Translations under genes and position numbers: made by a program
Notes under the pieces: generated by a model
What the model was told of the DNA's origin: nothing
The model's input: the letters and a program-made list of their open reading frames with translations, nothing else
Databases searched by the model: none
Shown: positions 15,702 through 24,006 of the stretch, in pieces
Layout: each line of letters starts with the position of its first letter
Numbering within the stretch: the stretch's first letter is position 1
Assembly: GCF_963677945.1 (NCBI RefSeq)
Contig: NZ_OY782578.1
Coordinates: 4,307,258-4,371,257 of the forward strand
Source: an uncultured Bacteroides sp.
GTDB lineage: Bacteria; Bacteroidota; Bacteroidia; Bacteroidales; Bacteroidaceae
Direction of reading: 5' to 3'
Length of the DNA: 64,000 bases

Positions 15702-17239
15702 TATATAAATTGATATACTGAAACAATTTCGAGATCCTTATAAATTGATGGGGTGAGCGACTGAAGCTTCTTGCCCTTGGTCTCTGCATAAGCCTGGAAG
15801 ATGGTCTTGTTCTCGTTGGTCAGATCTACTTCCTTCTCAGAGAGCACGTTGCCAGGGTAGCCGTCGTAACCTACCACATAGATGTCGCCATCGGTTAGAT
15901 TGAGTGCCAACTGAAGAGCAATGGTGGTAACGGAATCCTTGAACTGGTTGGTGAAGCAAATCTCAGTCAGCTCAACGGTATGACTCTCGGCATAAGCTGG
16001 AACCTCTGTACCCATAGTACGAGGATAAGGAGGCAGAACGCAAGTGCCATTGAAGCGGTCGGCACCTACATTGGCAGTCAGACGACGACCTTCGTTACCC
16101 ACCAAGGTATAGAAGATAGGAGCCTTGATGTCCTGATATGCCTTTGTCTGACGAGCAGTAGCAAATACAACGGCTACATTCTGCTCGTTTGCGATAAACT
16201 CCTTTATACCATCCATGTGCTCAATGCTGCTATTGCCACCACCAATGACAAGCACCTTGTCGAACTTCTTGTCGATCTGCAGGTGTGGGTATTTTGCATT
16301 ATCAACGGTATTATTCTTGCGGTTGTTGAGCGCACGTACGATACTGTTGAACGAATATACTCGATTGGTCACCCAATCCATAACTTCCTTCTGAGGAATG
16401 CGGTTGGCACCTGCAAGCATGTAAGGCAGATTAGTGCCCCACTGGTACTTGTTCATGAGAGGAGTGAAGGCTGAAACCACATCGCCAAGGACATTGAAGT
16501 CCACCTCGAGACCCTCGTGAACGTTGAGATATGTGAGGAGCAATTCTGTCTTTGCATTACCGGCTCCACGACCCATACCCAATACGGTTACATCCACATA
16601 GTCGCATCCGAGTTTCATGGCTGTGAGCGAGTTGATAAGACCCATCTCCAGATTGTTATGGCCATGGAAACCAATAGGACAAATTGTCTGAGTGCGAACC
16701 TCCTTAACGATAGCAGTAAGATCCTCAGGAGTGATTCCACCAAAACTATCCACCATACAGAAGAGGTCGGCAAACGAATCCAGCACACTCAATTTCTTGA
16801 GGAAGTCCGGATATTCTGTCATCCACTTGCTCATATACATTACGTTGAAGCCTACCTCGAAGCCCATTGCCTTAACAGCCTTGGCGAGCACAACAGCACG
16901 ATCGAAATTCTTAGGGTCGATAGCGATACGAACCATATCAACAAGACTCACGATAGGACCAAGAAGCGAGTTAAGATCCTCCGGACAGGTACTCTTCTCG
17001 TTGAGCATGACATCCAGTTTCTTTGTGCACGTCTGACGGATGTGCTTCAGTACACTAACCGGGCAATAACCAAATTTGCCCAAGTAATCTCCTGAAGGGT
17101 TATTGCGGTATCCGAGCTCCAAATAATCAATTGGAAGCGCGTTCATTGCCTTGATGTAGGCATCCACAATTTCTGAATCGAAATCCCAATTCGTGTAGTA
17201 ACCACCATCACGAAGGGTTGCGTCTAATATTTTTGTCAT
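15701..17239 (-). CDS. DRE-TIM pyruvate-aldolase-like enzyme fused to an MptE-like domain
   Basis: Residues 1-300 of this 512-residue protein are a DRE-TIM metallolyase. ILDATLRDGGYY holds the R10-D11 pair, GFHGHNN supplies H192 and H194 for the metal, and LGMGRGAGNAKTE is the conserved loop of 4-hydroxy-2-oxovalerate aldolases and HMG-CoA lyase relatives. Such enzymes join or split a 2-keto acid and an aldehyde. Residues 328-512 form a second domain with VLVIGGGNSSIEHMDG and DIYVVGYDGYPG, the same two boxes seen in the MptE-like proteins at 12216 and 19077. The aldolase could make a 2-keto-3-deoxy acid from pyruvate and a sugar aldehyde for the adjacent CMP-transferase. The function of the second domain is unknown. 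Confidence 0.75.
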   Translation of the reverse strand: MTKILDATLRDGGYYTNWDFDSEIVDAYIKAMNALPIDYLELGYRNNPSGDYLGKFGYCPVSVLKHIRQTCTKKLDVMLNEKSTCPEDLNSLLGPIVSLVDMVRIAIDPKNFDRAVVLAKAVKAMGFEVGFNVMYMSKWMTEYPDFLKKLSVLDSFADLFCMVDSFGGITPEDLTAIVKEVRTQTICPIGFHGHNNLEMGLINSLTAMKLGCDYVDVTVLGMGRGAGNAKTELLLTYLNVHEGLEVDFNVLGDVVSAFTPLMNKYQWGTNLPYMLAGANRIPQKEVMDWVTNRVYSFNSIVRALNNRKNNTVDNAKYPHLQIDKKFDKVLVIGGGNSSIEHMDGIKEFIANEQNVAVVFATARQTKAYQDIKAPIFYTLVGNEGRRLTANVGADRFNGTCVLPPYPRTMGTEVPAYAESHTVELTEICFTNQFKDSVTTIALQLALNLTDGDIYVVGYDGYPGNVLSEKEVDLTNENKTIFQAYAETKGKKLQSLTPSIYKDLEIVSVYQFI

Positions 17240-17247
17240 AATTACTA

Positions 17248-18345
17248 TTATTTACTTTCTAATGCCATAAAAGCACGAATCCATGTTAACTCTGTAAATT
17301 TTTCAAACAGAATATCTTTATTGTTTTTACATTGACATATCTCACCCTCACGATCGCCAGATATTAGAGAAGACACGCAACCATTAAGCGAATCTACAGT
17401 ATATGAGCATTTTATATAATTTACCCCATCCAATTCAGCAAACTCATATGCAGAAACAACCACCTTACCATAAGACAACGCTTCTAGTATTTTTGATGGG
17501 AAATTATATTGATTAACAGGTTGTGAGAGATCTGATAAACTAAGTATAAAATCTGTAGCGTGGAACAAATCCAAGTAATCTTCATATTTTTCAAAGAAAC
17601 CCTTATAAATAATATTTGAATACTTTGAGGTGTACTCACGAACCACCGGTTCCATATCTTTTGAAATACTACCAGATAAATATAAAGTTGCTTCAGGAAT
17701 GTCCTTAAATGCACTCATGGCCAATTCCAATCCATTATTATTGTTTAAGCAACCAGATAATAAGAAGGTTTTATTCCCATGAAATTTATCAATTACGCCA
17801 TTCAGTTTTTCTGCTTTTATTATTCCGGGTATATTGATCTGATTTTTATTTAGCCCCATACAACGCGCAGATAAAGATAAAACACCATCGGCCTTTTTTA
17901 TGCAATGCATAAAAATTTTTCCTCTAATACCCTTATTACTATTGGGATTGAAATCAGCTAGCAAAATGAAAACCTTCTTATGGGTAAATATTCGTAACAG
18001 CTCAAAAGATATGGCTCCAATCTCATCAATATTATAATACCATATATTATTCTCGCGTGCACTTGATATTGTCTTTACAAGCCATAAATTCTCATATATA
18101 TTATCAAGTATCTTACCCACTAGATGTCTTGTAGAACGACGATGGGCATAATACTGGATGCCAGTATCTTGCTCATAGTGAGATTTGAACGTAGAATCGA
18201 CATATACGGGAGGGATAGACAAAATCTTTGAAAAATAACCAGTGGAAATAATGTTTCTGCTAAAATTTGTAGCAGCTTGAGATGTATTATATCGCTTTAC
18301 ATCTCCTAATGGCACAATGCCAGGTAGATATATACTATTGCTCAT
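17248..18345 (-). CDS. GT-B glycosyltransferase (GT4-like)
   Basis: This 365-residue protein has a diverged N-domain (SIYLPGIVPLGDVKRYN) and a clearer C-domain: FLLSGCLNNNNGLELAMSAF, EATLYLSGSI and NFPSKILEALSYGKVVVSA, where the conserved Glu of GT4-type donor sites is present. It is probably a cytoplasmic-face transferase of the repeat unit. It follows an acetyltransferase gene and precedes the aldolase fusion by 8 bp. Donor and linkage cannot be assigned. Confidence 0.75.
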   Translation of the reverse strand: MSNSIYLPGIVPLGDVKRYNTSQAATNFSRNIISTGYFSKILSIPPVYVDSTFKSHYEQDTGIQYYAHRRSTRHLVGKILDNIYENLWLVKTISSARENNIWYYNIDEIGAISFELLRIFTHKKVFILLADFNPNSNKGIRGKIFMHCIKKADGVLSLSARCMGLNKNQINIPGIIKAEKLNGVIDKFHGNKTFLLSGCLNNNNGLELAMSAFKDIPEATLYLSGSISKDMEPVVREYTSKYSNIIYKGFFEKYEDYLDLFHATDFILSLSDLSQPVNQYNFPSKILEALSYGKVVVSAYEFAELDGVNYIKCSYTVDSLNGCVSSLISGDREGEICQCKNNKDILFEKFTELTWIRAFMALESK

Positions 18346-18385
18346 AAAAAAAATGCAGGTTTAAAATAACGCAGGATACCAGATT

Positions 18386-19072
18386 CTATACATTTAATAC
18401 ATCTATGAAATTGTTGTAATCTGAAAATGAATTGGCATTCTCTTTCAACCATTCTACAGGTTTGTCCCACCATTTTGAATTTTCAATATTTGAAATTTCA
18501 GTGGGTGTAAACCGATATCTTATTATTCTTGCCGGCACACCCCCTACAATGGCAAATGGTGGAATATCTTTAGTAACCACAGCTCCTGCTGCAACAATAG
18601 CCCCATTCCCAATAGTAATACCTCCAATTATAATAACATTCTGGCCAATCCAAACATCACTGCCAATAATCACTGTACGACCATTAATCGATAAATGTTC
18701 TTTAAACTTCGTTTTCGTGACAAAAGTCTCACCGCACTGCATTTCCATACTATGAAATACAGGACTTGTCGAAATGAATCCACTGGAAGGGTGCGTAGCA
18801 GAAATCACTGTGACATTAGCAGCAATGCTGCAAAAAGAGCCGATACTACAATTATCCAGCTTACTATCATGGTTGATGTAGCTATATCTACCTATACTAG
18901 TATTATTTATGCTCACGCCATCATTTACTTTTACAAAACAATCGAATTTCGAATCATTGTTAAATCGGACGTTATGAGAAATAAAGATATTATTACTCTT
19001 GTAGAGTAATCGCTTGTAGTTTCGCCAAATTCTAACTAAAAACTGACGGATAGGGTTATTGTATGATATCAT
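18386..19072 (-). CDS. Hexapeptide-repeat O-acetyltransferase (CatB/xenobiotic type)
   Basis: The open frame starts at 19099, but the Met at 19072 lies just after the upstream stop (19077) and gives [19 protein letters not shown], so it is preferred. The body is a left-handed beta-helix: [39 protein letters not shown] and [18 protein letters not shown], ending [13 protein letters not shown]. The loop ATHPSSG contains the likely catalytic His. It probably uses acetyl-CoA to acetylate a hydroxyl or amino group of a sugar. The C-terminal [10 protein letters not shown] segment is typical of this subfamily. Confidence 0.85.
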   Translation of the reverse strand: MISYNNPIRQFLVRIWRNYKRLLYKSNNIFISHNVRFNNDSKFDCFVKVNDGVSINNTSIGRYSYINHDSKLDNCSIGSFCSIAANVTVISATHPSSGFISTSPVFHSMEMQCGETFVTKTKFKEHLSINGRTVIIGSDVWIGQNVIIIGGITIGNGAIVAAGAVVTKDIPPFAIVGGVPARIIRYRFTPTEISNIENSKWWDKPVEWLKENANSFSDYNNFIDVLNV

Positions 19073-19076
19073 TATA

Positions 19077-19913
19077 CTATCTTTTTCGTTCAAAGGCATC
19101 GATAAAGGAATCCTTGGTGCAATTTAATATTTTACACCCAGTATAATCAGAGTATGCTCGAATCTTCCAGTATGTTTCAAACATATATGCATAAGCAAGT
19201 AAACACTTATGTAAAGGATAATCCTGCCCATCCTGGATATCGGAAAATCTGCGATAATCAACCTTTCCCTTGTCGAAAAAATGTGAGTTATATAGACACA
19301 CATCATTGTCACTATTAACAAAAAGATCCTTGGTCCAAGAATGTTCAACCCCATACAATTCTATTTTTTTATAACCCATCCACATACCCACCATTATTGC
19401 TGCATTAATAACGTTACGGATATGTGGAACTGCAAGTTGTCTGTCATACAACTTAAATCCTATATTATCGAAGCCCTCGAAGGGTTCTTGTGTATAGAAA
19501 ACTGTGGTAATCATTTGATTCGTTACCAATTTGTCAACTCCAGAACCATAAGGCGTTAACAATAGCATTGGCCATTGCGTTTTTTCATTAATCTTTTCAA
19601 GAATGCTTTTCCCTTCTGCATGATCAAAGAAATGCGGATCCGCCAATATATAATAGGATGGTCTAATATCGGTATAATTCTCTGCCAATACATGTCGATT
19701 TACCACCATGTATTTTATAGAATCATCGCTTATCAAACATTCACCTTTTAAGGAATTACCATTGCCACAGATTCTCAACAAACTATTCGAAGAACCGCTC
19801 TCGGTTGGCATTTTTTTTATTTTATATTTAAAAACGCACAAAAAAACCCACAAAAGACTATATAAGGTTTGTGCAGATTTCTGCACAAACGTTTTAATTT
19901 CAGAAAGAACCAT
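19077..19913 (-). CDS. MptE/GT42-like protein, possible ulosonic-acid transferase
   Basis: This 278-residue protein has an N-terminal hydrophobic stretch ([15 protein letters not shown]) and then [17 protein letters not shown]. The GNGNSLK box matches the nucleotide loop of GT42 sialyltransferases and MptE-like proteins. [12 protein letters not shown] and [14 protein letters not shown] follow in the order expected of that fold, and SHFFDKG comes later. It lies between the EpsG-type polymerase and an acetyltransferase, in a locus with two CMP-ulosonate modules. Transfer of a nonulosonic acid to the growing repeat unit is the best guess. Overall similarity to known sialyltransferases is weak by eye. 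Confidence 0.5.
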   Translation of the reverse strand: MVLSEIKTFVQKSAQTLYSLLWVFLCVFKYKIKKMPTESGSSNSLLRICGNGNSLKGECLISDDSIKYMVVNRHVLAENYTDIRPSYYILADPHFFDHAEGKSILEKINEKTQWPMLLLTPYGSGVDKLVTNQMITTVFYTQEPFEGFDNIGFKLYDRQLAVPHIRNVINAAIMVGMWMGYKKIELYGVEHSWTKDLFVNSDNDVCLYNSHFFDKGKVDYRRFSDIQDGQDYPLHKCLLAYAYMFETYWKIRAYSDYTGCKILNCTKDSFIDAFERKR

Positions 19914-19922
19914 ATATAAAGT

Positions 19923-21098
19923 TTATCGATCTAATAAATCAAATGTATTTCTATTTATATCTACTCCGAGTATAGAATGGCCTCGGACGTATACCTTTCC
20001 ATCAATAGCATCTTGGCACAACACCGTTTTGTACGGATAGTCTTCGTAGTATCTTCGCGTAAAGCCAGCAAAACCCCAGAACAAATATAAAAATACTGAA
20101 AATCTGACACACCTCTTTTTAATATCTAAGTCTAACTTTGTTAATAGTGACACAGCCAAAATTGGAACGACAAATAGGTAGTAAGATAACCTGATAAAAT
20201 TGAATACACTACAAAAAGCTATTACGTAAACAATGTACCAATAGTAGTATCTATAAACCGTATCATAAAGTTGGTTATTTGTTTTTGAAGTCTTGTACAA
20301 ATAGAACGGTAAATAATACATTATCGATTGGAATAACAATCCCAGACCTGTATTGATATCTTGCAAACTACCTGCTTCAAGAGCCTCGCGATTTCTGTAG
20401 TTAATCAAGTTTGTAAAATCTACAATATAAGAAGAGCTTAACCAATTAAATAAATAAGCCAACGAAACACCTAATATAGAGACACTGAGTGTAATGTCCT
20501 TATTCTTTGCCCATCTCAAAAATGGATATAACAGAAGGGCAAAAATCATTGACGTGTGAATAGTGGCTCCGATAATAACAATTGGAATATAACGCCAAAA
20601 ATTGCCTTTACAAATATAATTGCGATATCCATACATAAACAATGCTATGCAGATTGCTTGGCGCACAACATTATCGTAATAATTAATATAGTTGAACAAT
20701 ATGAAGACTAAAGTTCCTATAATTACGACATCATACCTTTTTAACTCCTGATACAATAAATAGTACAAGAAAAAAATATAACTAGCAAATAATAAGACCC
20801 AACCATAAGGTAGAAAGCCAAATAACCACTCTAAAACCACATATCCAACTTCACTACCTTTGTTAGTGAGAAGAATAGAGAGATCCGAAAATGCCCCGAC
20901 AGCAATTTGTGAAAATATTCCTTCGTTCTTTACATCATAATATTCTTGCAAATAGGGCGCATAATCTGTGACCATGTCATACCTAAACATGCATAATACA
21001 GTAAGAACTAAAAATGGGACATATTCATACTTTTTACTATTCTTAAAAGTAAAGCACAAAAATGGTAGTACAATAATATATAATATCCAAGCTGGCAT
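19923..21098 (-). CDS. wzy: EpsG-family polysaccharide polymerase (Wzy)
   Basis: This 391-residue, highly hydrophobic protein has about ten predicted membrane segments. The early motif FRYDMVTDYAPYLQEYYD is typical of EpsG-type polymerases, which carry an R-x-x-x-x-x-D-Y signature after the first helices. VVRQAICIALFMYGYR and NFIRLSYYLF fit as well. It would polymerise undecaprenyl-linked repeat units at the outer face of the inner membrane after Wzx flipping. It is the only polymerase candidate in the window. Confidence 0.8.
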   Translation of the reverse strand: MPAWILYIIVLPFLCFTFKNSKKYEYVPFLVLTVLCMFRYDMVTDYAPYLQEYYDVKNEGIFSQIAVGAFSDLSILLTNKGSEVGYVVLEWLFGFLPYGWVLLFASYIFFLYYLLYQELKRYDVVIIGTLVFILFNYINYYDNVVRQAICIALFMYGYRNYICKGNFWRYIPIVIIGATIHTSMIFALLLYPFLRWAKNKDITLSVSILGVSLAYLFNWLSSSYIVDFTNLINYRNREALEAGSLQDINTGLGLLFQSIMYYLPFYLYKTSKTNNQLYDTVYRYYYWYIVYVIAFCSVFNFIRLSYYLFVVPILAVSLLTKLDLDIKKRCVRFSVFLYLFWGFAGFTRRYYEDYPYKTVLCQDAIDGKVYVRGHSILGVDINRNTFDLLDR

Positions 21099-21102
21099 AA
21101 CC

Positions 21103-22257
21103 TTATATTATTTTATCACAAAACTCCCTTACACATCCTTCACCACCTTTCTTGGTCATGAGCTTGATCCCTGGGATTGATTTTACTTTATCGTTTGCAT
21201 CTGAAGGACAAGCTGCCAGTCCCACGGCAGATAGAAGTTCGATACAATTTACATCGTCACCAATATAGGCAACTTCCTGCATGGAAATACCCATTTCGTC
21301 AGCTATCTCCTGTGCTACGGCCAGTTTGCCACCATTCTTTTTTCCCTGGCGTAGGTAGTCGAGCTTCAGTTTTTCTGCACGTCTCTGATTGAGCTGACGA
21401 TCCTCGCTGGTGATGATACCTACCTTTATACCTTTCTCGCGAAGCATTGCCATACCCATACCGTCACGAGTGTTGAACTTCTTGAGCTCGTCACCATTCT
21501 CGCTATAGTACATACCGCCATCAGTAAGGGTGCCATCTATATCGGTCAGGAAAAGCTTGATGGATGAAGCGCTTGCTGACTGATGAGCCAATACGTGCTT
21601 GCGCATGAGGTTTTCGAGAATGATCCAATCATCTGGTTCGTCAATCTCGGTTGCAGTATATTCGGGCATTTCATAAACACCAATCTTTCCACCAAGACGG
21701 TTGCCATTACCAAGGATATTTTTTACTGTATTGATATAGAAAGCACCATTCTCCATCAGCATACCATTGAAGTTCTGACGACGAGGACGATTCATATAGT
21801 CATAGTTCATGCTGGTGCCATCTTCGTTCCAGAAGAAACGGTAACTGCGAACGCAAGTCAGTATGCTGTCATATCCTACCTTAGCATACATTTGAAGGGC
21901 TTCAGTAAAATGAATGGTCTCGGTAAGTGGAGAGGTTGCCTGAACCAGCATGAAGATATTGTCCTCCGAGAGATTAGCATAATGTATGTACTCCAACATT
22001 ACACTCTCTGTAGATGCAGTATCACACGCATTCTCTGCAGAACGACGATAAAGATGAGTCTTCTTGTAGTTCTGCTTCTCTACGGTCTGCCAAATGTCGT
22101 CGGAATCAGTTGCAACAATTACCTCGTCAACTTCAGGACAATTCTCGAGGGCTTCAATGTTCCAACATACGAGAGGTTTGCCACAGAATGGCTTGATATT
22201 CTTGAGAGGGATAGACTTGCTACCACCACGAACTGGGATAAATGCTATTGTTTTCAT
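21103..22257 (-). CDS. CMP-nonulosonate synthetase fused to KdsC-like HAD phosphatase
   Basis: The N-terminal 225 residues are a NeuA-type cytidylyltransferase: FIPVRGGSKSIPLKNIKPF, VIVATDSDD and MLVQATSPLTETIHF. Residues 230-384 are a HAD phosphatase of the KdsC type: FLTDIDGTLTDGG with the nucleophile Asp, VGIITSEDRQL, and YIGDDVNCIELLSAVG. The fusion implies a route through a phosphorylated acid such as a nonulosonate-9-phosphate, dephosphorylated and then activated with CTP. This is the logic of the KDN pathway known from Bacteroides. It follows the NeuB and CBS-cupin genes in the same operon. The exact sugar (KDN, Neu5Ac or another) cannot be told. Confidence 0.85.
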   Translation of the reverse strand: MKTIAFIPVRGGSKSIPLKNIKPFCGKPLVCWNIEALENCPEVDEVIVATDSDDIWQTVEKQNYKKTHLYRRSAENACDTASTESVMLEYIHYANLSEDNIFMLVQATSPLTETIHFTEALQMYAKVGYDSILTCVRSYRFFWNEDGTSMNYDYMNRPRRQNFNGMLMENGAFYINTVKNILGNGNRLGGKIGVYEMPEYTATEIDEPDDWIILENLMRKHVLAHQSASASSIKLFLTDIDGTLTDGGMYYSENGDELKKFNTRDGMGMAMLREKGIKVGIITSEDRQLNQRRAEKLKLDYLRQGKKNGGKLAVAQEIADEMGISMQEVAYIGDDVNCIELLSAVGLAACPSDANDKVKSIPGIKLMTKKGGEGCVREFCDKII

Positions 22258-22268
22258 ATTGTTAAATT

Positions 22269-23028
22269 TTAATTTCTACCATAAATATCCTCGTAACGAA
22301 CGATGTCATCCTCTCCGAGGTAATCTCCAATTTGTACTTCAGTAATAATCAGATTCTCTACTGCATCTGTATTTGTCAGACGATGTTTGGATCCCATTGG
22401 AATGAAGAGCGAGCTACCACACGATACATTGATGATGGATTTTTCAATCTCAACCGTACCGGTACCATGGGCTACAATCCAATGCTCTTCTCTGCGATTA
22501 TGCGACTGAAGGCTTAATTGCTGTCCAGGTTTTACGCTAATTATCTTAGATTGGAAGTATTCGTTGAGTACGGTTGTCTTATAGAAGCCCCAAGGATGCT
22601 GGAATATCTCATGATCTACTACAGTATCATCCAAGGTGCTGAAATCAAAATTGATATCAGCATGCACATCTTGAAGCAGGAGAGCATGAAGTTGTGTTTT
22701 AGTAAGAACGTTAACCAACTCACCTGCCTCATTCAATATAGGAAAGAATTTGATGGCTTTGTTTTTGAATAACTCGATAGCATCAGATATGTCGTTTGAG
22801 GTACTCAAAGAAGTAAACTTGCGAACAACATATTCGGTGATTGTGTTATCAGTAGTTGCGCCCGAAATAAATGCTCTACGAATATCGCCATCGGTGATAA
22901 CACCAATCACTTTATTGTCAGAATTTTATTACTACAAAGAAACCCTTCGTATTCTCGTTGATTGCCTTAAGTGCATCAAGAATGGAGATATTCTCCTGAA
23001 TGCTATACATGTTAATACTGTTGTTCAT
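22269..23028 (-). pseudogene. CBS-pair plus cupin protein, split by a one-base frameshift
   Basis: The larger open part (22269-22910) reads as the second half of a CBS pair (GVITDGDIRRAFISG, FFPILNEAGELVNVLT) followed by a cupin like the C-domain of mannose-phosphate isomerase/guanylyltransferase (WGFYKTTVLNEYFQSK, EEHWIVAHGTGTVEI, SLFIPMGSKHRL). The true start is ATG at 23028 (MNNSINMYSIQENISILDAL), in another frame that stops at 22920. Dropping one A from the AAAA run at 22924-22927 joins the frames as FFVVINSDNKVIGV. It is either a recent inactivation or a sequencing error. The protein probably regulates or assists the neighbouring CMP-sugar genes. Confidence 0.75.
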
Positions 23029-23057
23029 TGTGATTTTCGATTTTGTTTATTGTTTGG

Positions 23058-23106
23058 ACTGGTAGGTGGTATCGCACCACAGCAATTGCCCACTTGTGAT
23101 ACCAGC
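23058..23106. other. Inverted-repeat element related to 25570-25618
   Basis: In the gap between neuB and the CBS-cupin start, an outer stem (CTGGTA with TACCAG) encloses the hairpin GTGGTATCGCACCAC, and AGGTGG can also pair with CCACTT. Sequence order and spacing match the element at 25570, including AGGTGGTATCG. Both are 49 bp long. The two elements differ at stem positions in a compensating way. Confidence 0.6.
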
Positions 23107-23115
23107 CATTAGTTA

Positions 23116-23991
23116 TTAGAAGCCCTTAACCTGGTTCTTCTTCAGTTTGTTGCGCTGAACCATCTCGATGTCGAGAATATCGCTCTGCTTGTAGGTGAGT
23201 GCCTTTGTAACTGCGCGACAGTCACGACAAAGCTTGCGTACGCCATCAGGCTCAAGAGAAGCTGCATGGTCGGTACCCTTCCAAGTACGGTCGAGAGTGT
23301 AGTGGCGCTCTACCCACTCAGCCCCCAGAGCAACAGCTGCTGCATCAACAGCAATTCCGAGGTGGTGACCAGAGAAGCCGATAGCCTTCACGCGATCAGC
23401 ATAAGCCTGACGCATACGAGTGAGCTCAAGCAAGCAGATATCCTCGAAAGGAACAGGATAGCCGGAAGTACAATTGTAGAGAACTACATCCTTTGCACGA
23501 CCGTTCTGCTCGAAGAAGCTAACAATCTCTTCTTCCTCCTCCTTTGTGGTCATACCGAACGACAGGTGAATCTCGCCACCGAAGTTGTCGCAAAGGTACT
23601 GAAGCATAGGCTTGTTGAGGTTGCATGCTGAAGGAATCTTGATGAGCTTAGGCTGAAGGGTGGTAATCTCCTTTGCTGAAGTTACATCCCAAACAGAAGT
23701 AGAATACTCGATACCGAACTCATTACACCACTCCTGAAGCTGACGATGCTGGTCGAGTGTAAACTCGAGGAACTCACGATGTGCTCCATAGGTAGGACCG
23801 TATGAGTTAGCGGAATTAGGGTGAGGAGCATTGTACTCTTCAGGTGTAAGAAGCTCTGTATTACAACGCTTCTGGAACTTTACTACGTCTGCCTTGCAAT
23901 AGGTAGCAGCAGTCATGATTAACTCTTTGGCGATGTTCATGTCGCCCTTGTGGTTGCAGCCGATTTCTGCAATGATTTTTGGTGCGTTCAT
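23116..23991 (-). CDS. neuB: NeuB-family nonulosonate (sialic acid/KDN) synthase
   Basis: This 291-residue protein starts KIIAEIGCNHKGDMNIAKELI, the canonical NeuB N-terminus. VVKFQKRCNTELLT provides the PEP-binding Lys, and LIKIPSACNLNKPML and GFSGHHLGIAVDAAAVALGA supply further active-site residues. The family condenses PEP with a hexosamine or hexose (or its 6-phosphate). It lacks the SAF/antifreeze-like C-terminal domain of longer NeuB and PseI proteins and ends shortly after the TIM barrel. With the phosphatase fused to the CMP-synthetase nearby, a phosphate-ester substrate is likely. It lies 15 bp after wzx. Confidence 0.88.
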   Translation of the reverse strand: MNAPKIIAEIGCNHKGDMNIAKELIMTAATYCKADVVKFQKRCNTELLTPEEYNAPHPNSANSYGPTYGAHREFLEFTLDQHRQLQEWCNEFGIEYSTSVWDVTSAKEITTLQPKLIKIPSACNLNKPMLQYLCDNFGGEIHLSFGMTTKEEEEEIVSFFEQNGRAKDVVLYNCTSGYPVPFEDICLLELTRMRQAYADRVKAIGFSGHHLGIAVDAAAVALGAEWVERHYTLDRTWKGTDHAASLEPDGVRKLCRDCRAVTKALTYKQSDILDIEMVQRNKLKKNQVKGF

Positions 23992-24006
23992 TGTAATAAA
24001 AATTAA

